NCBI GenBank assembly: GCA_034675265.1
Contig: JAUCDK010000041.1
Span: forward strand, 1 to 7,462
DNA length: 7,462 bases
Origin: UBA7396 sp034675265
Lineage (GTDB): Bacteria; Patescibacteriota; Gracilibacteria; BD1-5; UBA6164
Reading direction: 5' to 3'
In this document: piece after piece, positions 5,153 to 7,462 of the stretch
Position numbering within the stretch: position 1 is the first letter of the stretch
How the letters are laid out: every line of letters begins with the position of its first letter
Made by a program: the position numbers and the translations under genes
The notes under the pieces: model-generated
Seen by the model: only the letters and a program-made list of their open reading frames with translations
Told to the model about the DNA's origin: nothing
Databases searched by the model: none

Positions 5153-7462
5153 CTATATTTTCAAAAATTTATTTTTTAAATATACAAATAAAATCATTAC
5201 CAGAAAAAGTCATAATAAAATCATTATTCAGATAAAATATGAAAATAAATGAAGAGAAAAATATTTAATAAAATAAAATAAAATTAAAAGAAACAAACTT
5301 CAAAATAATATACTAAAAAGCAATCAAATACAAACTAAATATCAAAACTCAAAACTTAATGCTGAAACAAGCGACTCTTTTTTTCATCATAAAATATTTA
5401 ATAATTTTATTTTTGCTGTTTTAAAAGTTGATAAAAATGAAAGTGAAACAATAAAACTTAAAAATGAAAATATAAAAATATAAGATAAACACACATACAC
5501 AACTATCAAAATTTTATTCGCAATATTAATAACAATTTCAACAATTTCACGAGTTTTTATAAATGTTAAATGATTTCCAAGTTCTTTTGATAAAGTATTT
5601 TCAAGATTTTGTGGTTTTTCGCTTTCTTTGTAAGATATAATATAATTTTTAGGAAATTTTTCAAAATCGCTTACATCAAGTTGAAAATAGAAAAAAGGAT
5701 TCGTTCCATTTCTCACTGCTTCTCTAAAATTCACTACTTTAAGTGTTTTTTCAAGTCCAGCAACACTAAAAACAATTTCATCTCAAATTTTGAGTCAGAG
5801 TTCAGAAGCAAATTCTCTATCTACTGAAACTCATCAAACAGATAATTTTTCTCAAGATAAAATTTTATTTTCTAAATCTTTTGTTGTTGAAGAAAATTCT
5901 CTTCAAAATTGTCTTGGAACTCTTTCTTGTCACAAAAATTCTTGTAAAGTTTTTCAATTTATTTGCTGAATTCTCAAAGTTACGATTTCAAAAATTTCAT
6001 CTGAACTAAAATATTTTTCCACCGTTTGCAAATCATCTTTTTGTACATTGATAACAAAAGTATCATTAGAACTTTGAGTAATATTTCCTAAATAACTCAA
6101 AAAACTTCCAGAAAAAACATAAAATATAAAAATAGAAATAAATGAAATAATTCCAGAAAATATGATAAGAAATGAAACATTTCCAGGTTTTATTGTACTT
6201 CTGATAGCATCAAAAAAGTAAAAATTTTTAGAAATTTTATTTTTTGCATTCAGAAAGAAAAAAGAAAAATTTTTGTGTAATATTTTTTCTATTCAAACAT
6301 AAAATAAAACAATAATAAAAATAAATAAAAAACTATACAAAAAACTCTCAAAAATAGTAATTCCAGAAATCAAATTTACTCATAAAAATCAAGAAAAAAT
6401 CAGTCATAAGTACACAACATAATCAGTAAAATTAAAATGAGAAAAATTTCCTTCATCTTTCAGTAAAGCAGAAATATCTGATTTAAATATTTTATACATT
6501 GGAGAAAAAATTCCTACCAAAAGTAAAATAATAGTAACTCAAAATCATTTATAAAAAGACTCCAATTTACTTTGAAAAAAATCATATTGCGTTGCAAGAA
6601 GGCTCATTATTCACACATTTAAAAGATATGCAAGTATAAACCCAACAAAAAACACAAAAAATAATACAATAAAATTATACAAAAATATTTTCTTTTTTTG
6701 TAATCCAAAAATATTTAAAAGTCATAAAGTACCTTTTATTTTCTTAAAAAATGTTTCCAATGATAAAATAACAATGAAAAAAGTTAAAACGAAAACCACT
6801 AAATTAAAAAAATTTATAAATACATAAAATCTATCGGTTGTATCTGAAATATAATCATTTCTATCGTTTAAACTTCTCACTCTAAAATCTTTTAAAAGCA
6901 CATCATTTGATAAAATTTCTTTATACCTTTCATCATATTCTCACTGAAAAAGAAGATAATAATTATATTCTAAACGAGAATTACTTGCATTTAAATTGGC
7001 ATCAAATTGATCAATAGGAAGATAGAGTGTGTTTTGATTTGCATATAAACTAATATCTCAAATTGGAGATTTTTTAATAATTCCTTTTACTTGATAATTT
7101 TTTCATAAAATTTCAATATTTTTTCCATATTTATCCAAAGTTGCTTGATTTACAATCAAACTTCCACTTTGGTTTATTATCTCATATTCAAACTGATTAT
7201 AAAATGGATAATTTGGCGTATGATATACAAGTTCTACCAGATTTGGATTTTTATTTTCATCAAACAGAGTTGAATTAATAGAAATATTTTTTGCTATTTC
7301 AAAAGTATTTTCATATTTTTCTCTGAATGCACTTTCATCCAAATCTTCCCTATTTGATAAAACCATATCTCATCCAACCAAAGGTTTTATTTGTTCTTGA
7401 AGATAATCTTTTACTGATAAAACAATATTATTTCCTAAAATGTAAGAAAATAAACTCAAAAA
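5153..7462 (-). CDS. YbbP-type ABC transporter permease (FtsX/MacB fold), N-terminus outside window
   Basis: Large inner-membrane permease of the COG3127/YbbP group, which normally works with a YbbA-type ATPase. The visible 769 residues begin inside the first membrane helix and continue with LVGGDMVLSNRE, the conserved LGGD segment after TM1. An extracytoplasmic domain (about 35-208) is followed by three helices (about 211-326, first FtsX unit). Two more helices (348-392) and one at about 432-456 lead to a second extracytoplasmic domain (457-645; note RNGTNPFFYF). A final FtsX unit has three helices and the typical KLLNILGGKKESLVSALSFEFG coupling segment. Ten helices in this order match YbbP. 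About 27 glycines are UGA, and the gene ends in TAG. The usual substrate is uncertain; roles in lipid or lipoprotein handling are suggested for relatives. Probably only about 20-40 residues are missing, and the ATPase gene may lie upstream. Confidence 0.88.

Noticed and set aside
5609..5827. 72-residue plus-strand frame
   Set aside because: Antisense to the second extracytoplasmic domain of the permease; no supporting signal.
1..7462. Reading UGA as Trp (Mycoplasma-type code 4), or the pieces as pseudogenes or frameshifts
   Set aside because: UGA sits at invariant glycines in four known families, Trp is encoded by TGG, and frames stay open without any shift.

Overview
The window comes from a bacterium that reads UGA as glycine (translation table 25). 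That code is known from the CPR lineages Absconditabacteria (SR1) and Gracilibacteria (BD1-5). With the standard code every gene here breaks into short pieces. Read with UGA as Gly, the minus strand resolves into eight long, tightly packed genes, all on that strand, and the UGA positions fall on invariant glycines. Examples are the HIGH motif of GltX, the GASTGG SAM loop of TlyA, the GRSS motif of Dcd and the LGGD motif of the permease. I counted about sixty UGA-Gly codons. Stops are TAA in six genes and TAG in one. The DNA is very AT-rich, and no CGA or CGG codon occurs in frame, which fits the same lineages. I cannot separate Absconditabacteria from Gracilibacteria using this window alone.

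Layout in the direction of transcription (high to low coordinates). First is the 3' part of a YbbP-type ABC permease (7462-5153, start outside the window). A hairpin terminator follows, overlapping the promoter of a rubredoxin/superoxide-reductase-like fusion gene (5085-4621). Next come a strong hairpin (4578-4610) and a promoter (4491-4518) leading to gltX (4458-2848). A small zinc-ribbon protein (2779-2360) follows and may have its own promoter inside the end of gltX. A second terminator/promoter overlap (2300-2355) then starts a four-gene operon: a membrane-anchored coiled-coil protein (2296-1865), dcd (1840-1265), tlyA (1244-519), and an unrecognised gene that overlaps tlyA by 7 bases and runs off the window at position 1.

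Functionally this is mostly core housekeeping: tRNA charging, pyrimidine deoxynucleotide supply and rRNA methylation. To these are added an envelope ABC permease, a redox protein and three proteins of unknown role. I see no mobile element, CRISPR array, tRNA, rRNA or phage gene. The most unusual points are the recoded glycines in catalytic motifs, the nesting of promoters inside terminator hairpins, the altered iron site of the rubredoxin/SOR-like fusion, and the near absence of Shine-Dalgarno sequences at starts.
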